In this document: one piece after another, positions 1 through 5,367 of the stretch
Numbering within the stretch: the first letter of the stretch is position 1
Layout: every line of letters begins with the position of its first letter
Assembly: GCF_040605455.1 (NCBI RefSeq)
Contig: NZ_JBEXCV010000264.1
Span: forward strand, 1-7,227
Direction of reading: 5' to 3'
DNA: 7,227 bases
Source: Embleya sp040605455
GTDB taxonomy: Bacteria; Actinomycetota; Actinomycetes; Streptomycetales; Streptomycetaceae
Made by a program: the position numbers and the translations under genes
The notes under the pieces: model-generated
Databases searched by the model: none
Seen by the model: only the letters and a program-made list of their open reading frames with translations
Told to the model about the DNA's origin: nothing

Positions 1-310
1 CCCGAGCCGGCGCCGAGCGAGCGGCCGAGGCGCGCTCGGCACACCGCGCCGGCCCGTCCCGTGCGTAACGCGGCGGAGGGCGGGCATTCTCAAGACAGGT
101 TCAGGACCGCACGACCGACGCCGATGCCCGACCCCGATCCGCACCTCAACGAAAAATCCGACCCTCCGCATCCGGCGCTCGGATATCGTCGATCCCCGGC
201 CCCGACGGCGGCGCCGAGCCCGAAACTGCGGGCTCACCGGCGCGACCGTGCAGATCAGCGGGCCGTCCCGCACACTGGGGAACCAACCGCACGAAGCCGC
301 TGCGGACCGA
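1..310. other. Gene-poor region upstream of hrdB
   Basis: I find no gene here that I can support. One rightward frame runs in from the left edge and stops at TAA 66-68. It encodes an Ala/Arg/Glu-rich tail ending in AGPSRA and could be the end of an upstream gene, but 22 codons are too few to judge. The other rightward frames also stay open, as G+C-rich DNA often does, but their products are Pro/Arg-rich with no fold or family resemblance. An 8-bp inverted repeat (GCCGAGCG at 12-19, its complement at 33-40) could be an upstream terminator or simply biased composition. The A-richer stretch around 149-160 hints that at least part of this region is non-coding. Confidence 0.5.
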
Positions 311-326
311 CGTGACCCAGGTCACG
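311..326. promoter_or_regulatory. CRP/FNR-type palindromic operator candidate
   Basis: The sequence CGTGACCCAGGTCACG is a palindrome apart from its two central bases. It contains GTGA-N6-TCAC, the half-site pair and spacing typical of CRP-family regulators; actinomycete Crp proteins are described as favouring GTG-N6-CAC. It ends 11 bases before the GTAAC promoter box at 338 and 144 bases before the hrdB start codon, where a DNA-binding dimer could act on that promoter. The palindrome is seen directly. Assigning it to a CRP-family protein is inference, and another dimeric regulator could use it. Confidence 0.5.
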
Positions 327-337
327 CTCGCGGGGGC

Positions 338-365
338 GTAACACTTTTGCCGATCGGAGCGATGC
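338..365 (+). promoter_or_regulatory. Candidate ECF-type promoter of hrdB
   Basis: GTAACA (338-343) is followed after 16 bases by CGATGC (360-365). A GTAAC/GGAAC-like -35 box with this spacing is the usual shape of an ECF sigma target, and neither box resembles the housekeeping TTGACA/TATAAT pair. In Streptomyces griseus the ECF sigma factor ShbA is known to drive hrdB transcription, so this site may be the equivalent. Transcription would start near 371-373 and give a leader of about 100 bases. I chose the boxes by eye and have not compared them with mapped start sites. Confidence 0.45.
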
Positions 366-458
366 CTTGAGTGGCGCCGGCAGCGCCGACGGGTCCGGTC
401 CCGCGGATCCGTCATCGATTCGGTGTAGTTGCGGCGCCGCAGCATGCCCGCGTGAACC

Positions 459-473
459 GAGAGGTTATTTGTG
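459..473 (+). promoter_or_regulatory. Ribosome binding site and GTG start of hrdB
   Basis: GAGAGG (459-464) sits six bases before the GTG at 471-473, which is good Shine-Dalgarno placement. It supports GTG as the start codon. The protein aligns with the HrdB N-terminus of Streptomyces from its first residues (a short Ser/Thr-rich lead, then IAES...ALIERG), which agrees with this choice. Confidence 0.8.
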
Positions 474-1988
474 ACCCCGAGCTCGTCCAGCACGCTTCCC
501 AACAGAATCGCCGAATCGGAATCTCTGGTGGCGCTCATCGAGCGTGGCCGTGCCGAAGGATCGATTACCGGCGAGGACATACGCCGAGCCTTCGAAACCG
601 ATGCCATCCCTGCAACGCAGTGGAAGAGCATCCTCCGTAGCCTCAACGAGGTCCTCGATGAGGCCGGTGTGACGTTGACCGTCAACCCGGTCAAAGAGAC
701 CCAACGGAGAGACGTAGCCACAACTCGGCGATCTGTCAAGAAGACGCTATCCACGCGCTCAACCCGTGTCAAGAACACAGAGACCTTGCCCGCGCAAGTC
801 ACGCCCGCGGCAACGGAATCGGGAGAGTCCGTCGTGGAATCTGCTCCGAAGCCGAAGAAGGCTGCAGCCAAGAAGAAGACGGCGGCCAAGAAGACCACCA
901 CCGCCACCGAGACGACCGCGGTCGAGTCGCCCGCCCCCAAGGACGGCGACGAGGCACTGGTCGAAGAAGACCTGTTCGACGAGCCCGCGGAGGCCGCGGC
1001 CCCCGAGGTCGGTCCCAGCGGCTTCGTCCTCACCACGGACGAGGACGACGCCCCGCAGCAGCAGGTGACCACACCGGGTGCCACCGCGGACCCGGTCAAG
1101 GACTACCTGCGGCTGATCGGCAAGGTCTCGCTGCTCAACGCCGAGCAGGAGGTGTCGATCGCCAAGCGCATCGAGGCCGGCCTGTTCGCGTTGGAGAAGC
1201 TGGACTCCGAGCCCGGTCTCACGCCGCAGTTCCGGCACGAGCTCGAACTCGTCGCCGAGGACGGCAAGCGCGCCAAGAACCACCTCCTGGAGGCCAACCT
1301 CCGCCTGGTGGTCTCGCTGGCCAAGCGCTACACCGGTCGCGGCATGCTCTTCCTGGACCTGATCCAGGAGGGCAACGTCGGCCTTATTCGTGCGGTCGAG
1401 AAGTTCGACTACACGAAGGGCTTCAAGTTCTCCACCTACGCGACCTGGTGGATTCGGCAGGCGATCACCCGGGCCATGGCCGACCAGGCGCGGACCATCC
1501 GCATCCCGGTCCACATGGTCGAGGTGATCAACAAGCTGGCCCGCGTGCAGCGCCAGATGCTCCAGGACCTGGGCCGCGAGCCCACCCCGGAGGAGCTGGC
1601 CAAGGAACTCGACATGACGCCGGAGAAGGTCGTCGAGGTCCAGAAGTACGGCCGCGAGCCGATCTCCCTGCACACTCCCCTCGGCGAGGAGGGCGACAGC
1701 GAGTTCGGTGACCTGATCGAGGACACCGAGGCGATCCGCCCGGCCGACGCGGTCAGCTTCACTCTGCTCCAGGAGCAGCTGCACTCGGTCCTGGACACCC
1801 TGGCCGAGCGCGAGGCCGGCGTGATCTCGATGCGCTTCGGGCTCACCGACGGTCAGCCCAAGACGCTCGACGAGATCGGCAAGGTCTACGGGGTCACCCG
1901 GGAGCGGATCCGCCAGATCGAGTCGAAGACCATGTCGAAGCTGCGCCACCCGTCCCGCTCCCAGGTGCTGCGCGACTACCTGGACTAG
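471..1988 (+). CDS. hrdB: Principal (housekeeping) RNA polymerase sigma factor HrdB
   Basis: This is the group 1 sigma-70 factor that directs RNA polymerase to vegetative promoters; it has 505 residues against about 511 in S. coelicolor HrdB. Residues 11-70 resemble the actinobacterial N-terminal region (ALIERGRAEG, IPATQW). They are followed by a Lys/Ala-rich stretch (128-141) and an acidic linker (about 157-193). Region 1.2 begins at DPVKDYL (207-213). Region 2 spans about 267-337, with the core-binding and -10 segments (NLRLVVSLAKRYTGRG, FSTYATWWIRQAI). Region 3 runs about 346-424, and region 4 about 435-492 with the helix-turn-helix TLDEIGKVYGVTRERIRQIE that reads the -35 box. The end, SKLRHPSRSQVLRDYLD, is the HrdB tail. 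No key segment is missing. Val303 and Phe318 replace residues I remember as Leu and Tyr. Codons in the first quarter are clearly less G/C-ending than the rest. The gene stands alone, with its own leader and terminator. Confidence 0.97.
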   Translation: MTPSSSSTLPNRIAESESLVALIERGRAEGSITGEDIRRAFETDAIPATQWKSILRSLNEVLDEAGVTLTVNPVKETQRRDVATTRRSVKKTLSTRSTRVKNTETLPAQVTPAATESGESVVESAPKPKKAAAKKKTAAKKTTTATETTAVESPAPKDGDEALVEEDLFDEPAEAAAPEVGPSGFVLTTDEDDAPQQQVTTPGATADPVKDYLRLIGKVSLLNAEQEVSIAKRIEAGLFALEKLDSEPGLTPQFRHELELVAEDGKRAKNHLLEANLRLVVSLAKRYTGRGMLFLDLIQEGNVGLIRAVEKFDYTKGFKFSTYATWWIRQAITRAMADQARTIRIPVHMVEVINKLARVQRQMLQDLGREPTPEELAKELDMTPEKVVEVQKYGREPISLHTPLGEEGDSEFGDLIEDTEAIRPADAVSFTLLQEQLHSVLDTLAEREAGVISMRFGLTDGQPKTLDEIGKVYGVTRERIRQIESKTMSKLRHPSRSQVLRDYLD

Positions 1989-1996
1989 GCAGGACC

Positions 1997-2043
1997 CCGG
2001 GTACGGACGGACCGCCACCCCGGCGGCCTCCGTCCGTACCCGG
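1997..2043 (+). terminator. Hairpin terminator of hrdB
   Basis: A perfect 15-bp stem (CCGGGTACGGACGGA at 1997-2011, complement at 2029-2043) begins eight bases after the hrdB stop. The 17-base loop can fold further, CCGCC 2012-2016 pairing with GGCGG 2022-2026. There is no T-tract, which is usual for actinomycete terminators. Its position and strength make it the likely end of the hrdB transcript. Confidence 0.8.
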
Positions 2044-2279
2044 CGCCACACCCCCGCGCCACACCCCCCGGCCGCGCCGTCAGGGCGCCGGTCGGTGCGG
2101 GCCGCGGAAGAGGAATGTCGCGTCCCGAATCGAGGGCGGGTCCAGGAGCAGCATCAGCAGTCGGCTCGGACCCGGCCCCGTGCGGCGGCGTGCTGCTGTG
2201 CACATAACCGGCAGAGCCGTACATCACCCGACTTGTCCGCTCGCATGATCGCGAACTCCCGCCGGTGGCACGGCTATTG
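2044..2279. other. Intergenic stretch without a supported gene
   Basis: This fills most of the gap between the hrdB hairpin and the methyltransferase gene. One rightward frame stays open (2095-2280), but its product is rich in Arg, Gln, Ala and Cys (a CCC run), matches nothing I know, and lacks a convincing ribosome site. An imperfect palindrome, TCGCATGATCGCGA (2241-2254), is visible but weak. I see no tRNA-like or riboswitch-like fold. Confidence 0.5.
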
Positions 2280-2310
2280 ATGACGGGGGACGTTACCTGC
2301 GGTTTACCAT
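2280..2310 (+). promoter_or_regulatory. Weak promoter candidate for the methyltransferase gene
   Basis: TACCAT (2305-2310) fits a TAnnnT -10 box. ATGACG (2280-2285), 19 bases upstream, is a poor -35 box. Transcription would start near 2317, about 44 bases before the ATG at 2361. Both boxes are weak matches and the spacing is long, so this is only the best available candidate in the gap. Confidence 0.3.
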
Positions 2311-2360
2311 CGGCAGTGTGCCGCACCACCCCCGACCGGCGGCCCGAAGGTGTTGAGATC

Positions 2361-3200
2361 ATGTCCGAGAACGCTGGAGACCGCGTGTGGTCGACCGAGC
2401 CCGCCGGCGAGCGACCGCCGGCCGGAATCGACGTCAACGTGCCGAGCGTCGCGCGCATCTACGACTTCCTGATCGGCGGCAAGGACAACTACGCCGCCGA
2501 CCGTGCCGTGGCCCGGAAGTTGATCGAGGTGGCGCCCGATCTCGAACACGACGCCGGCGCGCATCGCCGGATCCTGCACCGGGGCGTGCGATTCCTGGTC
2601 GAGCAGGGCATCCGGCAGTTCGTCGACATCGGGTCCGGGCTGCCGACCGCGCAGAACACCCACCAGGTCGCCCAGGCACTGGCCCCGGAGACCACCGTGG
2701 TCTACGTGGACAACGACCCGATCGTGCTCGCGCACGGTCGCGCACTGCTCGCCGAGAACGAGCGGACCACGGTGATCACCGCCGACCTGCGTGAGCCCGC
2801 GTCGATCCTGAAGAACCCGGACGTGCTGCGCCTGATCGACTTCGATCGGCCGGTCGCGCTGATGTTGCTCGGGGTGATCCACCACATCAACGACGACGAG
2901 GACCCGGCCGGTCTGCTGCACACCTACCTCGACGCGCTGCCGTCCGGGAGTTGGCTGTTCCTGACCCACTTCCTGCGCAGCGGGCCGGAGTCGGAGCGGA
3001 TGGAGCAGGTGATGCAGGGCTCGCACAAGAGCGGGCGCTTCCGCGAGCGCGAGGAGATCGCGGCCTACCTGGACGGTCTCGAAACGGCCGAACCGGGCCT
3101 GGTCTACATCGACCTGTGGCGTCCCGAGGAACCGGTGGACGAGGCGACCCTGTCGGTCACCCAGCGCCTGGTCCTGGGCGCGGTGGCCCGCAAGCCGTAA
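2361..3200 (+). CDS. SAM-dependent methyltransferase, PF04672 (DUF574) type
   Basis: The 279-residue protein matches an actinomycete family annotated as S-adenosylmethionine methyltransferases, numerous in Streptomyces and mostly of unknown substrate. The family opening is present: PPAGIDVNVPSVARIYDFLIGGKDN (19-43, shown in two parts: PPAGIDVNVPS and VARIYDFLIGGKDN). The Rossmann SAM-binding motif is FVDIGSGLPT (87-96). The acidic end of the second strand is VYVDNDPIVL (114-123), then ADLREP (141-146), and the post-motif strand LMLLGVIHHI (168-177). No signal peptide or membrane segment is evident, so it should be cytosolic. I chose ATG 2361 because family homology begins just after it and GAAGG lies at 2346-2350, a ten-base spacing. 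An in-frame GTG/ATG further upstream (2265) would add 32 residues unlike the family. The gene stands alone between two terminators, so context does not reveal the substrate. Confidence 0.88.
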   Translation: MSENAGDRVWSTEPAGERPPAGIDVNVPSVARIYDFLIGGKDNYAADRAVARKLIEVAPDLEHDAGAHRRILHRGVRFLVEQGIRQFVDIGSGLPTAQNTHQVAQALAPETTVVYVDNDPIVLAHGRALLAENERTTVITADLREPASILKNPDVLRLIDFDRPVALMLLGVIHHINDDEDPAGLLHTYLDALPSGSWLFLTHFLRSGPESERMEQVMQGSHKSGRFREREEIAAYLDGLETAEPGLVYIDLWRPEEPVDEATLSVTQRLVLGAVARKP

Positions 3201-3234
3201 CGGCCGGTCGCGGACGCTGCCGGCAACGAGCCAC

Positions 3235-3276
3235 GGCCCGAAGGCGGTTCGCGGGTGCGCGAACCGCCTTCGGGCC
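3235..3276. terminator. Bidirectional terminator between convergent genes
   Basis: A perfect 19-bp stem (3235-3253 with 3258-3276) closes on a GGTG tetraloop. The left arm begins GGCCCGAAGGCGG. It lies 34 bases after the methyltransferase stop and 35 bases after the leftward transporter stop, almost exactly midway. This suits termination from both sides. No T-tract follows on either strand. Confidence 0.88.
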
Positions 3277-3311
3277 GAAGTTCGGGTGCAGGGTGGGCGG
3301 TCCACCCGCGA

Positions 3312-4793
3312 TCACAGCGCCGCCGGGATCCGGGCCGCCGGATCGGTGGTCGGCGTACCGGTCGCGACCGGGTCGGGTGCCGAGGTGCCGCGGGCGAAGC
3401 GCAGCGCCACCAGGGCGGTCGCGCCGACGCCCGCGCCGGCGATCAGCACCGCCGTACGCAGCCCGGCCGGCGTCGACGAGTGGGCGTTCGCCACTGCGAC
3501 CAGGATCGCCAGGCCTACCGCGCCACCGATCTGCTGGGCGGTGGAGGCCATGCCGGACGCGATGCCCTGCTCGTGGCCGGCCACGCCGACCGCGGCGGCG
3601 CCGAACATCAGCGTGTAGCCGGCACCCTGCCCCAGACCCAGGATCACGAAGCCGGGGACCATGGACGCATACGAGCCGTCGGCGGACATCGACAGGCCCA
3701 CCACGACGGTGCCCGCCGCGCCGACGAGCAGGCTTGCGATCATCGCGGTGCGCGCTCCGAACCGGGTCGCCGCCCGGCCGCCGAGCAGCGAGCCGGCGGT
3801 GATCGCGAGCATCGGGACCAGGTAGGCCAGGCCGGTCTCCAGCGCGGTGTAGCCCTTGACCTGCTGGAAGTAGACGGTGAGGAAATAGGCGAGCGTGCCG
3901 ATCGTCGCCATGTAGAGGAAGGTGACCGCCATGCCGGTGCTCAGGTTGCGACCGCGCAGCAGGCGCAGCGGCATCAGCGGGTCCGGGCTGCGGCGTTCGA
4001 CGGCCAGGAACACGCCGATCAGGACCGCCCCGAAGGCGACGCTCGCCAGGATCGGCGCGGAGGTCCAGCCCGACTCGGGGGCCTGGACGAAGGCGAACAC
4101 GATCGCGATGGTGCCGATGGTGGAGGTGAGTGCGCCGGCCAGGTCGAAACGGCGGTCGGCGCGCCGGGCGCCGTCCGTGGGAATCAGCCGGAGCGCGGTC
4201 AGCGCGGCGGCGCCGGCGAGCGGGACGTTGACGTAGAACACCGCCTGCCAGCCCAGGAATTGGGTCAGCACCCCGCCGAGCAGCGAGCCCACGATCATCC
4301 CGCTGCCGCCCGCCGCACCCCACACCGCGAACGCCCGGTTGCGCTCCTTACCCTCGGCGAACAGGGTACCGACCAGGGTCAGCGTCGCCGGGAACAGGAA
4401 GGCCCCGCCCACTCCTTGTACCGCGCGGGCCGCGATCAGCAGCCCGGGCTCACCGGCGAGGCCGCCGGCCAGAGAGGAGCCGGCGTACAGCGCCAGGCCC
4501 AGGACGAACATTCGGCGTGGTCCGTACAGGTCGCAGGCCCGGCCGCCGAGCAGCAGCAGGCCGCCGAACGCGACGGCGTACGCGCTGACCACCCATTGCA
4601 GGCTCTGCGCGGTGAAGCCGAGGCCGTCGCCGATCTCGGGCAGCGCGACGTAGACGATGTTGTAGTCGACGGAGATGATCAATTGGGCGAAGGCGAGCAG
4701 GGCCAGGATCAGCGCGGGGCGCCGGGGGTTCGTGGTGGTCTCGGTCTTCGTTTCGGGCCTGGTTTCGGTCCCGGTGCCCGTGGTGGTGGTCAT
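3312..4793 (-). CDS. MFS drug/proton antiporter, DHA2 (14-helix) type
   Basis: This is a 493-residue inner-membrane exporter of the major facilitator superfamily; its length and hydrophobic pattern fit the 14-helix DHA2 group that expels drugs or metabolites in exchange for protons. Helix 1 carries the family acidic residue in SVDYNIVYVALPEIG (41-55). Motif A, GGRACDLYGPRRMF (83-96), follows helix 2, and RAVQGVGGAFLFPATL lies at 123-138. Motif C is recognisable at 159-174, but Ser170 stands where many antiporters have Pro. The first 26 residues are a Thr/Glu-rich cytosolic tail built of imperfect repeats. ATG 4793 is chosen for its ribosome site (GGGGGA at 4806-4801, seven bases away) and because it overlaps the stop of the preceding gene as ATGA (4793-4790). 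That overlap implies translational coupling with the AhpD-like gene. The substrate cannot be read from the sequence. Confidence 0.92.
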   Translation of the reverse strand: MTTTTGTGTETRPETKTETTTNPRRPALILALLAFAQLIISVDYNIVYVALPEIGDGLGFTAQSLQWVVSAYAVAFGGLLLLGGRACDLYGPRRMFVLGLALYAGSSLAGGLAGEPGLLIAARAVQGVGGAFLFPATLTLVGTLFAEGKERNRAFAVWGAAGGSGMIVGSLLGGVLTQFLGWQAVFYVNVPLAGAAALTALRLIPTDGARRADRRFDLAGALTSTIGTIAIVFAFVQAPESGWTSAPILASVAFGAVLIGVFLAVERRSPDPLMPLRLLRGRNLSTGMAVTFLYMATIGTLAYFLTVYFQQVKGYTALETGLAYLVPMLAITAGSLLGGRAATRFGARTAMIASLLVGAAGTVVVGLSMSADGSYASMVPGFVILGLGQGAGYTLMFGAAAVGVAGHEQGIASGMASTAQQIGGAVGLAILVAVANAHSSTPAGLRTAVLIAGAGVGATALVALRFARGTSAPDPVATGTPTTDPAARIPAAL

Positions 4794-5320
4794 CGCTGCT
4801 TCCCCCGTTCGTCGGTGCCGGCGACCTTGCCGGTGCCGATCGCGATTCGGTTCCAGGTGTTGATGGTGAGGATCAGGGCCATCAGACGGGCCAGTTCGCA
4901 CTCGTCGAAGCGGTCCGCGACGTGGGCGTAGATGTGGTCCGGGACGCCGTCGACGGCGACCAGGGTCAGCGCCTCGGTCAGCGCGAGGGCGGCCTGTTCC
5001 CGCTCGGTGAAGAAGTGCGGGGCGTCCCGCCAGAGCGCGACCAGGGCCAGGCGTTCGTCGCTCGCGCCCGCCTTGTGCGCGTCGGTCCAGTGCATGTGCA
5101 GGCAGTACGCGCAGCCGTTGAGCTGCGAAGCGCGGACCTGGACCAGTTCGACCAGCGCGGGGTCCAGCCCCTCCCGGGCGGCGGCGTCGAAGCCGATCAG
5201 GGCTTTGAACGCCTTGGGCACGGCGCGGGCGAAGTCGATCCGGGCGGTTCCGTGCTCGGGGCGGGGATGGGGTTCGAGGTCGGCCTCGGTGGGCCGGTCG
5301 GTGCGGCGTTCGCTGCTCAT
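4790..5320 (-). CDS. AhpD/carboxymuconolactone decarboxylase-like protein
   Basis: This is a 176-residue, all-helical, cytosolic protein of the CMD/AhpD superfamily. It keeps the AhpD catalytic spacing: Glu58, then Cys70-Ala-Tyr-Cys73, then His77 (E-x11-CxxC-x3-H) within ASQLNGCAYCLHMH. In AhpD this is a peroxidase-type thiol pair with a proton relay. True carboxymuconolactone decarboxylases of aromatic breakdown do not use a CxxC site, so a thiol-redox or peroxidase role is more likely than ring metabolism, though many members have no assigned function. The first 20 residues are polar and probably disordered. ATG 5320 fits because a TAGATT box lies seven bases upstream and no Shine-Dalgarno is present, which suggests a leaderless message. 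It is the first gene of an operon with the overlapping MFS gene and faces the MocR-type regulator across 47 bases, its probable controller. Confidence 0.9.
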   Translation of the reverse strand: MSSERRTDRPTEADLEPHPRPEHGTARIDFARAVPKAFKALIGFDAAAREGLDPALVELVQVRASQLNGCAYCLHMHWTDAHKAGASDERLALVALWRDAPHFFTEREQAALALTEALTLVAVDGVPDHIYAHVADRFDECELARLMALILTINTWNRIAIGTGKVAGTDERGKQR

Positions 5321-5327
5321 GACGACG

Positions 5328-5333
5328 AATCTA
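5328..5333 (-). promoter_or_regulatory. Leaderless -10 box for the AhpD-MFS operon
   Basis: Read leftward, TAGATT (5333-5328) fits TAnnnT and ends seven bases before the ATG at 5320. Transcription would begin at or next to the start codon. No Shine-Dalgarno precedes that ATG. The -35 region (about 5356-5351, CTATAC) is not consensus and coincides with the -10 box of the opposing promoter, suggesting dependence on an activator or mutual exclusion. Confidence 0.45.
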
Positions 5334-5351
5334 GGCGCGAAGGCGACCTGG

Positions 5352-5357
5352 TATAGG
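5352..5357 (+). promoter_or_regulatory. -10 box of the MocR-type regulator gene
   Basis: TATAGG (5352-5357) is preceded by CTGG and ends ten bases before the ATG at 5368, so the transcript starts at or only a few bases before the codon. AGGGTG (5355-5360) could act as a weak ribosome site if the start lies further upstream. There is no good -35 box (ATCTAG at 5329-5334). In many MocR systems the regulator binds over its own promoter, which would fit this layout. Confidence 0.45.
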
Positions 5358-5367
5358 GTGCAGTTCC

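Noticed and set aside
278..313. GGGAAC as a SigR- or SigE-type -35 box for a second hrdB promoter
   Set aside because: No fitting -10 sequence is found at the required 16-18 base spacing.
61..315. Possible small gene of 84 codons before hrdB
   Set aside because: Pro/Arg/Ala-rich product, no ribosome site, and its stop codon lies within the palindromic operator candidate. The frame also continues open to the left edge, so its start is arbitrary.
759..2051. Long leftward open frame of 430 codons across hrdB
   Set aside because: It lies antisense to a certain hrdB gene; its product is a Leu/Arg/Gly/Asp-rich string with no family resemblance, as expected from the mirrored codon bias of high-GC DNA.
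2095..2280. Possible 61-residue small protein between hrdB and the methyltransferase gene
   Set aside because: No Shine-Dalgarno, no recognisable family, and Arg/Gln/Ala/Cys-rich composition typical of a chance frame.
3157..4323. Leftward open frame of 388 codons overlapping the MFS gene in another frame
   Set aside because: An Arg/Gly/Pro/Asp-rich frame-shifted shadow of the transporter that crosses the terminator and the end of the methyltransferase gene.
3255..4931. Rightward open frame of 558 codons across the MFS gene
   Set aside because: The product is rich in Arg, Gly, Gln and His with no domain, and it opposes a well-supported membrane transporter. It also starts within the terminator hairpin.
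4790..5320. Calling the CMD-family protein a genuine 4-carboxymuconolactone decarboxylase (pcaC)
   Set aside because: It has the AhpD-type CxxC-x3-H site and no protocatechuate pathway genes nearby.
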